Assembly (NCBI GenBank): GCA_030765065.1
Contig: CM060990.1
Span: 213,071,290 to 213,135,289, forward strand
Length of the DNA: 64,000 nucleotides
Direction: 5' to 3'
Source: Deroplatys truncata
Taxonomy: Eukaryota > Arthropoda > Insecta > Mantodea > Mantidae
Positions 1 through 13,344 of the stretch are shown one piece after another. Both the position numbers and the translations under genes were made by a program. The notes below the pieces were generated by a model. It worked only from the letters and a program-made list of their open reading frames with translations, did not search any database and had not been told where the DNA came from. Within the stretch, counting starts at the first letter, position 1. Every line of letters starts with the position of its first letter.

Positions 1-284
1 ACATGTTTGAAATGACCCGTCAACACATCCAGGTAGCGAGCGACCGGATCAAGATCCGTTACGACCGGCATACCAAACAGCCAAGATTTCCAGCAGAGTG
101 AGCTGGTGTGGTTGTATCGCCCTATCCAAACCAATGGGCTTTGACCCAAGCTTCAACAACATAAGTCCATACCTCTTGGTGAAGTGAATTAATTATGTAA
201 TCTGCAGCATCCAGAGGCTACCCCGAGAGAAGAGGCTGAGCTGGTCGGTGCTGGTCGGGACGACCATCCCGAAGGACGGAGCTT
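1..284 (+). pseudogene. 3' end of Ty3/gypsy pol (integrase C-terminus), left copy
   Basis: This is the last part of a gypsy-type integrase, cut by the window edge. The bases match 58,070-58,364 closely, where the same reading frame ends the larger gypsy element. Short recognisable protein pieces such as RQHIQVASDRIK survive, but the frame soon hits stops. It leads directly into an LTR that starts at 285. The body of this element must lie to the left of the window. I infer it is a duplicated copy of the element at 51.9-59.1 kb, not a separate insertion, because the sequence beyond both LTRs is also shared. Confidence 0.75.
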
Positions 285-959
285 TGTGATCACGCGCGCG
301 AAGTTGCCGGTGGGCCGTGCCAGTGTGAGAGCATGCTGGCCCCTTTACCAAGCCACATGGATTGTTAGCGCCTTCTCTGTATAATAAATGATCCGCGCAA
401 TAATGGCCTTTAGAGAAATGTGCCATGCAATAATGGCCCAAACAACAATCCCTTCATGTGCGTTCCCTGTCTTTTTGGAAATTTCCTTGGTGGCAGGCTT
501 AAGAAGCCAACATCCAGTTTTATTGTGGGGTTTATCAGGGGATTGCTAGCGTGGAGTTGTTGAATGTATCCTGCCAAGAGCTGATTGGCTACAAAATTCA
601 ACCTATCAGCCAATGAACCAGGGTGCAGAAGGGCTGGTGCATCCTAACAGACAGTCGATGAAGAGCAACTTGCTCCTTCTATCTATTTCATTCCATCCTA
701 AAACAGAAAAAGCCATGCTTAAACACCCATCCCAAAATAAAGATCCTTGGTAAAACTTTACTGAGGGTGTGCACACAGCAAAATCACTCACGCTGAACCT
801 CAACCTGCCAGCAGCAAGTCAGAGTCAGAGTTGCTGAATTCAATCAAAGAGACAATCAAGTACAGTTGATAGCTGAGTGCAGCAAAGAAGTTACACTACG
901 TTGAGCATCTAAGTGACAGGTAAAGCAATTCGGCAGCAATGGAATCCTCATTTGTCACA
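285..959 (+). repeat. 3' LTR of gypsy element (left copy)
   Basis: The LTR begins TGTGATCACG and ends TTTGTCACA, giving the short inverted TG...CA ends of an LTR. It aligns along its length with 58,365-59,090. It contains the same extra 264-bp insert (566-829), which is flanked by a 10-bp repeat, GTTGTTGAAT at 556-565 and a one-base variant at 830-839. The sequence following it, ATATTAACTA, is the same as after the 58.4-59.1 kb LTR. Both LTRs therefore mark one ancestral insertion. Confidence 0.8.
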
Positions 960-2662
960 ATATTAACTAATGCTTCATATAGTGGCAGCCGATGGTCCCA
1001 AAAGAAGGGGGGGCAGTGAAAAGTGTTGACAACCCCCATGCCAAACTAGCTTATTAATAAATGTAAATTTGACCATTTATGAATATACTCTCAGAAATTA
1101 CAGTCTTTAAGAATCAAATTAATGAATTAATTCATTTACATAGGCATGTGAAATATTGCAGGCTTACCAAAGCTATGCTAGCTTCACCATGTTATGCCTG
1201 TTGAATTTTTATAAACAATACAATTTAAAATGTCAGAGGCCCAACAAATATCTTTCAGAGTTCAAATAAACTGAGTTTCATAGAGCTAATGTTTCATGTT
1301 TCGTAACTCATTTTTAATTTTGCTTCATCATTTTAGCTGAAAATGTACCAATACATATTTCATTTGTACTGAAATATAGCATTTTAAGTTTTTCAAATTA
1401 ATGAATAACAAAAGTTAATTATTTATGCACTTTGTAATTCATCTTACTATGAAGAATACTTAGAAATTTGAATGTGCTAGCCTAAAAATTTTGGCAGATA
1501 TAATGTGAATTGCTAGGGAGCTTTTCATTTTCCATATATTTTAGTACCTATCCATTAAAAGCCATGATACTCTCAAAAAGGGCAGAGATTTCCTTTGCTG
1601 ATGGGAAAGGAATAAATTGTTGAAAAAGAGGTATTAAATTACGGTATTGTGATTATAGAAACACCTAAAACTTTTTTCTTTTTTTTAACAGAGTTGTAAG
1701 GTGCTTGCCAATTGTAATTATGAAATTTCTAGTTACACAAGGAAAATGTAATCAACTAATCACTTACTTACATGTTTCGGTTTTCTTATTTTGCGAAATT
1801 CATGCATACATTTTGTATGTAGAGTTTTTACTTCCTGGAAATCTTAATGAAATGTGAAACAAATCCACTTCTTACGAGCAAAAACTGGGAAAATGAAATA
1901 TAAAGCCACCAGACACAATAGGGGCAGAACAAAGCCGTGATTTGGTAGATACTTGGTCTTTAAATGTCTTCTCTTCACCAATAATTAATTACCATTATCA
2001 CACATTCCTGAGGGAAAAGCTTAGAATTAATGTGTGCCAAATCCATTGGTATCATCTTTTTTAATTCACAAAAGTTTTATGGTTACTGTGCATAATTCTT
2101 TAGCAAATGGAAGTGAATGGGTCAGGATTTTTATAAATATGTTTGAGAAGCCACAGTGAAGTTTATTTAACACTTGCACAAATTAAGATTTTTATTATTA
2201 ATCTAACTTCTCAATTTGTACATACAAGGGTAAGGGTTGTTTTATATTTATATTGTACCACTCTAGTAACTGTAAGTCAGACATGCGATGCTGATGGTTT
2301 TTAAAATGATCAAAGTGAAAGAGAGAGAAAGGGTTACAAGGGCCAGCCCACCAGTAGACGAATATAAGCAGAGAAAAGACAGCCCCCTCTTAAGGGAAGA
2401 CAACTATAAGTCCTTATAAATGCACCCTGGCCCACGAATGAAGGCAGTTTAAACACATTTTTGTACTAGATGTTCCAGAGTGGCCCATGGCAACATGCTA
2501 CCATGGAGAGTAAATTTCTTTACCTGCACACGCAAAGACAGACCTAAGAAAATAGCATTTATTTTTACCCAGCCTGCACAACATTGGACTAATAAACTAC
2601 AGTTTATATATAATATAAGCTGTGTTTTACAATTTCAAATTTATAAAATTGTAAGTACAAGA

Positions 2663-2663
2663 C

Positions 2664-2738
<75 letters not shown>

Positions 2739-2810
2739 CATTATTATTATTATTATTATTATTATCATTATTATTATTATTATTATTATTATTGTTATTA
2801 TTACTATTAC

Positions 2811-2862
<52 letters not shown>
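2663..2862. repeat. (ATT)n microsatellite
   Basis: About 200 bp of nearly pure ATT/TTA trinucleotide with a few interruptions. In copy C the matching site (61,174-61,276) is much shorter and is split by about 55 bp of unrelated sequence. The locus has therefore changed length strongly between the duplicated copies. Long poly-Leu or poly-Ile frames across it are artefacts. Confidence 0.97.
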
Positions 2863-3199
2863 ACCAAAGTTCCAGGGGCCCTTCTTGCCCTTATGGACAG
2901 ACAGTCCCTGACTTCATATATACATGTCCTATGCATAATGCATGGAGTGCCTGCAAATGCAACATAGCCATGTAAAGAACACAAAGGTTTGCAATTTCCA
3001 TCAACGTCTATAAGTAACCATGTAAGTGATTTGCAACTCTGGCCCTCCTAAAGATGTGCTACGGCACTCTGAAATGATAAAAATTATAATAAGTTCAAAA
3101 TCAAGCAAGTATTATAGAGGCTAAAAACAAATTATAAACAGGGAAACTGAAAGTACCACAAAATATGGTATAAGTTTAAGGAAAATATTAACTCAAGTA

Positions 3200-4993
3200 T
3201 AGTTGGTGCAACAGTTCTTAATGACAGCTATGAAGCGAGTTGCTTACCAGATCAGGATGTGACTGGTCGTCTGCATGCTGAAGGAGTGCGTGGGACAGTC
3301 ATAGTCAAATATCCACATACTGGTTATGCACTACACTGCGCTGCATGGATAAACTTATAGTTATATACAGTATATTTAAATCCACCACTGTAAAAATGCC
3401 TCCAATTCATCCACACCTGACATTCCTTCCCCTTCTGTAGAATAACCACATCACTGCTGTCGCTACTTTTTGTACCATTATCCTGCATGAGAATTTTTTC
3501 TATTTGATTTTCTGCAATTCCATATTTTTCGAAATAATGATTCTCAATTTATTCAACATGTTGACATACATTTTCCCATTTTGGCCTTCCAATTTCTGCA
3601 AATTGCTGGCAAAATAACTGCTCCACATCTTTTAGTTTAAAAGTGATATTTCTGCAGGCCACCCATTTTTTGACATCAGCCCAGAATAATTCAATTGGAT
3701 TTAGATCTGGGTGATACGGTGGCAGTCTAAGTACATTATGGCGATGTTGTATTAATATCTGGCCAGGTATTATGACTTCTGAAGGGGTTTGTTGACTTTA
3801 ACTATGTTATATTTGTTTTACTCATGCTTTTATCAAAAGCTATCTTATGCCTAAGTAACCAGGCTCTCATTTCTTCTTTCAAGGAATTTGAGGTAGGTGG
3901 TTTGTCAATTTGAGAGTTGACGCATTGTGAAGCATTGTCGATAATCAGAACAGACCCAGCAGGCATATTAGGTACCAACATGGTGTTGATTCACTTCATG
4001 TAATTTTCTGTATTCATTTCTTGATGAAATCTCCTGTTTTTTTGTTGCGACTTGTAAAAGAAGGGCATTTGGAATGAAGCCGATCATTCCAACAGCATCA
4101 ACAAGTATTTGTCCTTTAGCAACAGGTACCTGAAAACCTAATTCGCTAACATCACTCCAACTTTTAGATGTATGACTGCTGTGTATGTATGACTCATCTT
4201 CATACACTATAGTTGACCCTCTAATTTGTACCTCTGAGTAAGCTACTCTTCCAGCTGAGATCGTATGTCGTGCTTTTCTATTAGAACTCTTCTATTTGAT
4301 TTTTTCTTCCAGTTGAACCCTAAATCTTTTATAATTTTTCTGAGACTTGTAGCACCACCTTGAACATTTATGCTATCTTTCAGCTTGATGAGCAATCTGC
4401 TTATTGTTGACACCGTTTTTTCTTCCACATAGACATCGTGAATCGTGCACCGAATGACACATTTGTCGAAATTGTCTATTTCTGTAATACATTTAGGGAC
4501 CTTATGTTTCTTCACAGGTGATACTCTTTCATCCATATGGTTTTTCTTATCTTTGAGAAATTCGGAAACGGAAACTCAGTGAAACACGAGTTGCTTTGGC
4601 TACTCTTTCTTTCACTCTCTTCACACTTTTGTGGAACTTGGGTGAACATATATTTTCTTCCTTCATCTCTGCTTCTTGCTTCATGAAGTTGAGAACATTT
4701 GGAATTATTTCCCTGTTTTGACTATGTAATATATTACCACATAACTTTGAAAACGTAGGAGCCATGGTTATAAATATAACAAATATAAAGTAAGTACTGT
4801 TTAGGTACTGCTCTCTTTGAAATTACAACCAGATGCAGACACTTTCTATGCAGACTGTATGTATTACGCACTGTGAGTAAGCAAAGGTATTACAGGTATC
4901 GCTTTTGTTGATTAAGCTAAACATAAACCATTTCTAGGTTTGGCAGCTGGGGTGGCAATCAAGGTCACGATTCCAGAAGTTTTGCACCAGTTA
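3200..4993 (-). mobile_element. Tc1/mariner-type DNA transposon (1.79 kb)
   Basis: The ends are imperfect inverted repeats: TAGTTGGTGCAACAG at the left, and TAACTGGTGCAAAAC when the right end is read in reverse. The element is flanked by the TA dinucleotide (3,198-3,199 and 4,994-4,995). Copy C shows the uninterrupted site near 61,598, where the flanking bases run together over a single TA. This is direct evidence of a cut-and-paste insertion at TA. One minus-strand transposase gene, now broken, fills the interior. Confidence 0.92.
3640..4765 (-). pseudogene. Broken IS630/Tc1-mariner DDE transposase
   Basis: The gene would encode the transposase that cuts the element out and joins it at TA sites. 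It survives as three main open stretches (4,765-4,547, 4,536-4,243, 4,207-3,968) plus shorter downstream pieces in other frames. The N-terminal stretches are charged and helix-rich, as expected for the DNA-binding part. The first catalytic acid lies in YEDESYIHSSH at the start of the third stretch, the second in VLIIDNASQ near 3,940, and the third region in PPYHPDLNPIELFW near 3,710. This order is the DDE_3 superfamily signature. At least three frameshifts or stops separate the pieces, so it is inactive. Confidence 0.88.
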
Positions 4994-7105
4994 TAAAGTA
5001 GATAGGCAGTAAAAGCAGAGCTCAAATCTGATTACAAATTTCTTTTATTTTTTTTCATGTTAGCATCATTTAATGTTACATAACTATACAAATAGTTAAT
5101 AATTAGATGCTTTCGACTATATTAGTAATAACACCTAATTATAGAACTTTGCTTATAAAAATCTATAGAAATGGTTAAATATAACACAAGTGGACAAAAA
5201 GTTAATGATTGTACTAAGTGGATATAAAAGTGTTAATTACAAACATATTTTTATTTTTTCCATTACTCTCTGTTGGTTTTGATTTATATACAGTTTAATC
5301 TTTGTGTTGTTTAATCCACCTGCGGTGAGTCACACATACCATAGTTTCCATGGCATATGTGGAGCTCCCCTAAACTTACCTTAATGAAAAATTTTAAAAT
5401 GCACTAGTCCAGACATTTTCCTCACAGGAAATCTGCATGATAAAAGTAAAGCTTTGCTTCCTATGGTGAATTTTACATTGGTGTATGGCACAGAAGAATT
5501 TGTGATACTATTATATTTCGGAATGTGTGGTATTATTTGTTATTAACACATCTGACCTAAGAAACTGAGGTTTGCCATTTGACACAGAATATCTCCCTAT
5601 TTTTTTTTCTGCGAAAATCCACAAGTATTAAAGGCTTATACTCCATTAAATTTTTGTTGTATGCATTACCTTAGGTTAAGGATGGTCTGTTTTATAGACA
5701 ATGCAACATACTAAAGTAAATGAAAGGCATAGGAATAAATGGTAATAACATGTCTTATTTCCTTGCAGAATAAATCTTTAAACATTCCTTGAAAATGCAT
5801 TAATCACTTGGGTAACTGCTATCTATATATGGCTCATTTATGACTACATTGCAGGGATATCCAATAATTCTATGGCATAAGAAACTATATGCCCATTTTG
5901 GCTGTCCCCTATTTCACCAGGACAAATGCTGTAAATGCTGGGTGAACACCATTATATGCAAGGCTTGTTCAGCAGGGTTTGCGAGTGAATGCAAAGAAAG
6001 AAAAAGTTTTTGTCTTTGTTATTCTAATGATTTCCCAATGATCAGTGTTGCCTTTGCTAAACAATCCTCTCAGCAAAAACTAAACCTGAAGTATTCTATC
6101 AAAACTTTAAATCTAAAGGCTGACCTGTTCCTCAGAGTGACAAGATATAAATGATGATGGCTTCTTGACTTGCAGTGAATGTACTGTGAAGTGACAGTTG
6201 TGGAGGTCTTTGTGTTTGACACCTGAGTGAAGTGAACCATCTAGCATGAAGGGGTTGCATCACAAAGGAAGTGAAGTGACATTGGTGAAGTGAACTACCA
6301 GTGAAGGTGAAAACTATATAAAATCGAAACAGTGACAGTGAAAACTTTAGAGAGTGACAGTTTGTAAAAACTGGACAATGGTACAATATGCACATGGATA
6401 GACCCATATAAAAGATACTATTGTAAATCCGCACAAATATCTATGGAATTAAATTTCTAAACCTATTAATGGCTGAATGGTTTGAAATGCTCTTCCTTTG
6501 CATAAATTAGTAGGTTACATTTTTGTAAATATCAAGAGATACTAAACATTAACATTTAAAACAAATTTAATATTATGCATACATTAACATAACTAACATA
6601 CTTGAACCTAATTGTCAGAACTCTTTAATAGCCTCCTTCATGCTGTGAGGCAAAGACTACCACCATATAAGGTAGGAATTCATCGATGTCACATAAGCTA
6701 TTGATTGCATTACATATGAGCTACCATCAGTGTTGCCAAGTTTTCAACACTGACTCCATGGTGCATATTATTCTGAAATATCATATTTGTAAATCAAATA
6801 TGAAGTTTAAACAAATCAAACAAAAGTGCATTTATAAATGATACAAACAAAAAATATTATGCAGCATAACTGGCAAACTGCTGAAATATAATGCTTATTA
6901 AAAATACAGGGAAAATATGCATTAAATGTAACATAAATTTTGTTTAAATTCAGCAATTGACTCACATTCCAAGCGAACACACTTTCTGACAGCAGAAAAA
7001 AATATGGATTTGCATTAAAATCCTGTCACTAGTAATGAGGTGGGAAAAAGACTTCATCAAAAAATTAAGAAGATGGAAAATTTATGCCAGGCTTCTGAAA
7101 GGAGT

Positions 7106-7403
7106 TTTAAAAATTGAGTCTTATTTATGGACGCTCTTTAACTACTATGGTTCTTAGCGTCCCATTCTATATTGGGCGTGAAACACCGGTAATTTTGCTC
7201 AGAGGCCTCTTTATCAGGCTTGAGGTTCTTTTACGTGCCGTAAATCTACGACACGGGACCACCGGCTTTACTTCCCTTCCGAAGGAAGCCGTGCTAACGA
7301 TTTTTACGCCCGAAAAAATCCATCGCCCTCCGCCGGGTTTGAACCCGCGACCTTGGGAACTAGAGGCTAGCACGGTACCACTAGTCCACGGAGGACGACT
7401 CTA
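7106..7403 (-). mobile_element. tRNA-derived SINE, family 1, copy 1
   Basis: This 298-bp insertion is absent from the matching place in copy B (around 16,572) and is flanked by the direct repeat AAAGGAGT (7,098-7,105 and 7,404-7,411). On the minus strand its head is tRNA-like, with an A box (TGGTGTAGTGG type, degraded here) and a B box (GGGTTCAAACCC), the two internal promoter elements of RNA polymerase III. The tail is A-rich (ATAAATAA...). Four more copies lie at 19,317, 48,925, 50,946 and 54,909. Confidence 0.9.
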
Positions 7404-7411
7404 AAAGGAGT

Positions 7412-9117
7412 CAATGATATAAGAACACAGATTTGATTTCTGTTATCTGTATAAGAAACCAGCCTAGAAATGTATGCAATTTAAATGAATTTTATTTTGT
7501 ACACATTTGTAATTAAATGTGTCTGTTTATTCTGTATATACCTGCATATGATCATTTTATAAACTCCTAAGGGACTTTTAATGTAGTACCAATATTGAAT
7601 AATTACAAAGGACTTTATATGTGACAAAAGTATAAAAAATAAAAGAAGAATACCATCTTTCACTGAGCATTATTCTCATATTGATTTTTTGCCCTGGGAT
7701 GGCTCACAAGTGAAGGATGGATAGTGGTGAAAAATAAGTATTTATTTATTATATTCACACAAATATAAAAATTATGTAAAATTAGCATTAAATGTCCTAA
7801 ATTAGCTTTCTCTGGTCAGTAATCATTAAATAAACAGATATTTTACATTTTAGTTCACAGAGGTAACAAATACTATGCAGTCTATGTTCCACATCTCTAG
7901 AAAATAAACTAAAATGCTTTAATATCAAAATCAAATTCCTGTCTTACACAAAGAAAAAAAAATTCAACGGCATAGCTTTTCTGAATATGAGTATTAAAAA
8001 TTATAAAAGTCTACTTCACTGCAAGTATATTTTCTGCAAATAGAATACATACTAAAAGATGTCCTATGTTTCCATTTAATTGTAGGTGATTAATGTTACT
8101 AAGTGCTTAAATATTAGCATACATACTCAGTAAACAAGTTACCTCCTAGGAACTATAAATATTAAAACAGAATTGTACTTCCTAGATGGTCTGACATTTA
8201 TTGACTAATGGTTGCTATAGAAACAAGGTAAGTACTAGTTACTAAGCCCAGTAGAAGCAAGCTACTCAATTATAGTTCACACTTATTTAAAGGGTACTAT
8301 AAGTCTGAAAATAGATTCTATTCCATCCAAGTTTTAAAACTATAGTAAATGAAGATGACGAATTTCAGAATAGAACATTTGGAGAGAGAGAGAGATAGAG
8401 AGGAGGGGGGATGAAGAGAGTGAGGGGGAAATGATGAAGTCTGGAATGGAATAACTGTAGAAAGATAATCATCATAGTTGCAGTATTTATTTTGGTATTG
8501 TTTTGAGCTCCTCTGAGCTGAAACAAAGGGTGACGAAATATCTGTCACCTTCTATGTGTATGCATATGCTTTTAGTATGTGCATGACTTGCCTTTCCTTT
8601 CACCTATCTTTTTATGTAACCCCATAAACAATACAATTCAAAAACAAAACGTCATATGAATAACAATTTTGAAAGTTATGCAAGACAGTAGTCTCCAAGA
8701 ATGCATTTATCCCAATCCAGACTAGCCTTTTGCTTAGTAACCTTCCATTATTTTTTCAGAAATGGCCCTGTGCCTTTTTTCCACACAATGGTGCATCAAA
8801 TAAAATCTCTAATATTCCTTTTTACCCCAAAATGCTTGGTAAGTCCTTTTCATATTAAACAATTTTCATATACCCATGAAATTAAAGATGAAGGAAAATG
8901 AAATTAGTACAGGAAAACACTTTGATTTGATCAGAACAAATATAACATATTTTGTGACATTAATAAATACCAAGAGATTTGCTGCTTTGCATTATGTTTT
9001 CCCAGATTTCAGACAGATATCTGAAACTTTAAGTGTAATTTAATTTAGTAGTAGTCCCAGGTAGTATACATGAGGAGTACTGAGTCAAAACGCACCCAGT
9101 TTATAATAAAATATGTT
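7412..9117. repeat. Copy A continuation, no gene seen
   Basis: AT-rich sequence that matches 16,573-18,300 of copy B almost base for base. It includes a short (GA)n tract near 8,381-8,412. Reading frames here (for example 8,318-8,548 minus) are changed by small indels in copy B, which argues against coding. Confidence 0.8.
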
Positions 9118-9465
9118 TTCAAGAGACAGAAAATACTGATATTCCTGTTAACTTTCCAGCATCCTTTGAACTTATTTGTACTCAACAGTGGTGCAAATTT
9201 AACTATCCTAATTATTACTGTCAGAAATAGGAATGCTTACTTAATATCAATTTCATAATAAACTATTTTCAACTCGGTGCAATTTGAACTGGTTACATCA
9301 AAAATATTCTCATAAGAATTGAGAAAATGCAAAAATCCTGTATGTGATTATAGTTTTAACCTAATAATTAGCTTTGTTTTATGGTTCATGTATAATTTTA
9401 AAAACAAAAATCCTGTTTTCATTTGTGTCACCTTCATTTTTAACATAACTAGTCTCATGGAAGTT

Positions 9466-9600
9466 GGTTTATATGGGAGTAAATCTAGCTGCACATAACA
9501 GTTGCATCTAGGAACTCTTCTGGGCCAGGATCAAACCCACAACTTTGGGTACAGGAAGCCAGTCTCAACCAACTACACCACCCAGGTTGATGAACATTTT
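9466..9600 (-). mobile_element. tRNA-derived SINE relic, family 2
   Basis: Read on the minus strand, this stretch has a tRNA-like A box region (GGTGTAGTTGGTT) followed about 40 bp later by a B box (GGGTTTGATCC). The B box is followed by a non-tRNA body. The spacing fits a pol III internal promoter. A similar B-box region on the plus strand lies at 19,612-19,690. I cannot define the ends or a target duplication. Confidence 0.55.
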
Positions 9601-10446
9601 CTTAAACCACCATACTAGGTGTCTCATCAGATATTATAAATGCTTCTATATTTAAACTATGCCCATTTCTTCTTGCAATCCATTGTGTTCTTCATTTTCA
9701 TTTCTAGTACATGAATTAAACTGTACATCTAATACATTCACATAAAATCACACTCCATGGAATGCATAATTTTAAACCCTTAAACCCTTACTGCTGCTGC
9801 CGTTAAGTCAGAAAGTGTTTGCATATTCACATGAAGTTTAAGTTGTGTATTATGCAGCCCACATTGACTAGGGGGCAGGAGGCAGGTATGTCTTATGCAG
9901 GTGGTGTTTTCACGTTACACATGTTTTCCTTTATTAAGTGTTTACTATTTCTATTTGCATCATTGTCAATTAACACTGTCTTATTAATCCTAGGAATCTG
10001 TAAGCAGGTTATAATAGGAATTTCAAAACATCCTGTATTTAGCTATATATGGAATGTAAGCTATAATATACAACACATGTGATGTATAAGAGAACTGTTA
10101 TACACAGTGAAACTTATATAACACTAAATTAAAGTAATATTGATTCCAGTTTAGACACCTTAAACTTTGATTTAAACATTGAACATATTGTTATCTTCTG
10201 CTCAGCTGTAATTTATTCTTTATAATGCCTATGCTGGCATTACTGCCACATTCCTCTTCTGCCAGTAATGAAGTTACGTTTAGATATACACATAATAAGA
10301 AAAATTAAGTTAAAAAATCATACAATATAAAATACATTTACAATACACTAAAAAAACAATAGCATTTTTAAATGGTATAACACAATTTATCAAAACCATT
10401 GGAAACTGCAATGTTGATAGTCAAGATATTTGTCAGGAAACCTTAC

Positions 10447-11750
10447 TACTCAACCTTTACTTATAGTTTTTTGTGATTCTCTGCTGTCAACCGAACCAGT
10501 GTTCTGCTGATCAAGTATAGGTGCAATCATTGTAGATGTTGTTATTGTCTCTTCAACAGCTAGTATATAGGCAGGCTTCAGTCTGTCAATAGAGATATTA
10601 ATGTCTTTGCCTTTAATATTTATTGTGAAATACCTTTCTTCTCTCTTCACTACTAAATATGGTCCTTCATACGGAGATTCTTGACTCTGTCCTTTCTGAG
10701 GAACATGTGTGAAGAAGAATATAGGTCTTTATGGACAAAAACTTGTTTTGATGAATCTTTGCAAATTGAAGTAGTCTTCAGTTGTCTAATACTATTTCAA
10801 AGTTGTGATATTAATGTGTCTGGATTTACACCTGGTCTTGTAGGTTGCTCAAAAATTTCTTCAGGAAGTCTAATTGTTGATCCATATACCATTTCGGCAA
10901 CTGAATATTTAGCATCTTCTCGAACAGCTGCCCGTAATCCTAGAAGAACTGATGCCAAACTCACAATCCAATTAATATTGTTGTGAGCTCTGATTGCTGT
11001 CTTAAGAGTTCTTTGTAACCGCTCTATTTTCCCAATTGATTGCGGGTGATAAGGAGTGGTATGTTAAACTTTTGTGCCACATAGCATTGCTAAGTTCCTA
11101 TATAATTCTGATTCAAATTGTTTTCCTTGATCAGTTATAATTGAAATAGGTGTTCCAAATCGAGTAATCCAGTTGTCATAAAAAACTTGTGCTACTGTTT
11201 GAGTTGTAGTATTGCTCAAAGATACAACTTCCATCCATCCGATGAAACCATCCATGCAAGTCAGACAGTACACATTGCCCTCTGAAGGTAATAATGAACC
11301 AATAATGTCTATATGCTCTATGTAGAATCTGTCATCTGATTGTTTGAATTCTCCAAGTTTTGATTTTGTATGTCTTGTCACTTGGTTCAGCTGACAATTA
11401 ATACAAGTTTGTGTCTATTTGTTATTGTCGTTTCTCATTCCTGGCCATATGAATTTGGTAGTAATGTGTTCTACTGTGTGTTCAACTGTCCTAGGTTATG
11501 AAAATGTTGGAGAATCTTTTTCGAAATCATTTAGGAATAAAAGGTGGAATATTGTGACTGGAAATGTCACACCATAACAAATCTTTTGTTCCTAGTTGGC
11601 ATTGTCTGAACTGTAACGAGGTGTTACATATTATAATATTTTGAGTTCTTTATCATTCTCTTGACAACTCACAATATCTGCATATTTAAGCACATTAATC
11701 TCCTCCAGCCTTGATAATGTATCAGCTATACCACACTATCTTGGCCACTT
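10447..11750 (-). pseudogene. Ty3/gypsy pol fragment (RNase H end and integrase)
   Basis: The minus strand carries the C-terminal part of a gypsy polyprotein. In order it shows the RNase H/connection end (LADTLSRLEEINVL), an HHCC-type zinc region (KFIWPGMRN then CINCQLNQ), and the integrase core. The catalytic residues are visible: Asp in EHIDIIG, Asp in SIITDQGKQFE, and Glu in QSIGKIERLQRTLK. The core frame runs from 11,381 to about 10,790 with one in-frame TAA near 11,065. A C-terminal piece, from about 10,690, contains EGPYLVVKREERYF, a GPY/F-like module. The reverse transcriptase, gag and both LTRs are not seen, so this is a 5'-truncated remnant of an insertion different from the 52-59 kb element. 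Confidence 0.88.
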
Positions 11751-13344
11751 ACATGTTTATCACGTAGGGGTCATCAATTATTGTTATGTTCTGCTCAGTT
11801 ATTATTTAAATATATTAAATAAAATAAGTTTTCAATTCCAAATATAAGTTTGATTTTTTATTCTTTGATTTTTTTAATCACCAGTTCCATCACAACTGCT
11901 GCAATCTAACTCCATAGAGTATATAATCTAAGGAGAGCATTTAATTCATAACATTAATATAATGTAAACAATGTCCATGCTGGCATTACCTCCACAAACA
12001 TGTTTTGGAATCTTTGTCCTCATTGTCAGCAATATGTTGACTTAGACTCTGAGAGGAAGCCATTGCCTTTGAAGTGATTTGCTGCCATCTTTTTGTTGGT
12101 TGAGAATTTGACTACATCATAAACTAGCAGCATTTCAAAGTTCAAAACTTTATGAGCATTTTTATTGTGTATATTTTCTTCCAAATTGTTAGTTCTATGA
12201 ACATTTTTCTATGTTTTATCTTGCGCTGTGTTAACAAATAATGGTGATCTACAACTATGACCAATTTTTATGTGTGCTTAAGTTTCAAATTCCTTTGCTG
12301 TTACTTCAGACTGATTTTTAGGTTCCTTGTTCCTTTTTCTTTTTTCAGTATATACATGGGGGCAGTATTTACAGTTGACAGTAGACAGCTCATAACAAAA
12401 CTGCAGTATATTCATATTCCATTCACAGTCTTATAACAAATTCAATATTCTCTTCCAACAGCATAACAAAAATTGTCATTTCACAACCTCAGAAACTTGC
12501 TTAATCACTCACTAAGAGGCACTATACCATATACAAAAAAAAAGAGTGTATTAGACCAACTGTGAAGGCTACCCAGAGGTATATACCTATTGGAAAATAT
12601 TAAGGAACCTAAAAATAAAGTTAAACAAACACATAAGGAATTTGAAACTCAAGTAGACAGACAAATCAGCTGTAGCCCTCCATTTTTCATTGAGACAATA
12701 GCACATAAAACCAGAAATAAGCTTGCTAAAGCATGTAGAAGCACCCAAAGAACTAAAAGTTTTGAAGAATATCCACATATTACAAAAAAGCAAATAAAGT
12801 TTGAAATATCACCGGTTGAAGACATGGTCAAACTTTTAACCAGAGGCCAGAGCCCAGATGACAGTAGTGGCTTTCTCTCTGAGCATCAGTTGACATGTTT
12901 CTGATGATGAGGATGAAGGTCCTCACAATGTATTAAAATTCAATCATAACAATTGAAACCTAAATGTCTAAATTTGTCTCATTAATACACAAATATAGTG
13001 GTTATTATAATGAACAAGTTAAAAACTGCACATGCGATACAAGACATCTATCTAAATGGCCATAAAATCTTTATGTAGTTTACTTTCTGGCAGGATGATT
13101 TAAGTATTATTGAAGAAGCTAGCGATTAATTGTGACAATGAAGGAAGTTATTGGGAAAGTGAAGCAACATAATTAAGTATAGTTGTTGGTGTAATGTGTG
13201 CTTTAATACATCAATATGAAGCACATCCTGAAACAATTGATGTCAACTTGAACACTCATGTTTTAAGAAAACACCTTCAAATAAATGAAGTTGCATCTTT
13301 ATTTGGGGGTAAATCACAAGTTTTAATGGTTGTATTATGTAGCT
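11751..13344. other. AT-rich stretch, no recognised gene
   Basis: I recognise nothing certain here. One plus-strand frame at 12,590-12,904 encodes 104 residues, rich in Lys and Gln and without any motif I know. A cysteine-poor broken frame follows near 13,100. It lies between the gypsy fragment and copy B and has no match in copies A or C. It may be old element debris. Confidence 0.5.

Larger units (their letters stand above)
1..9117. repeat. Low-copy repeat, copy A
   Basis: This long block is homologous to 58,070-63,692 (copy C) over 1-3,197 and 4,996-6,150. It is homologous to 13,345-18,300 (copy B) over about 5,235-9,117. Differences from the other copies are a mariner at 3,200-4,993, a SINE at 7,106-7,403, and the absence of about 1.35 kb that copy B has at 14,298-15,642 (copy C shares its first part). 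The deletion junction in copy A is near 6,150. Outside the named insertions I see no gene. The reading frames of about 100 codons near 5,840 and 6,434 are broken differently in the other copies and look non-coding. Confidence 0.85.

Noticed and set aside
2480..2984. Long poly-Leu and poly-Ile reading frames
   Set aside because: They are translations of the (ATT)n microsatellite in both directions and have no coding meaning.
5840..6154. 104-codon frame also seen near 13,959 and 62,455
   Set aside because: The three copies differ by frame-changing indels and stops, so conservation reflects duplication and not coding.
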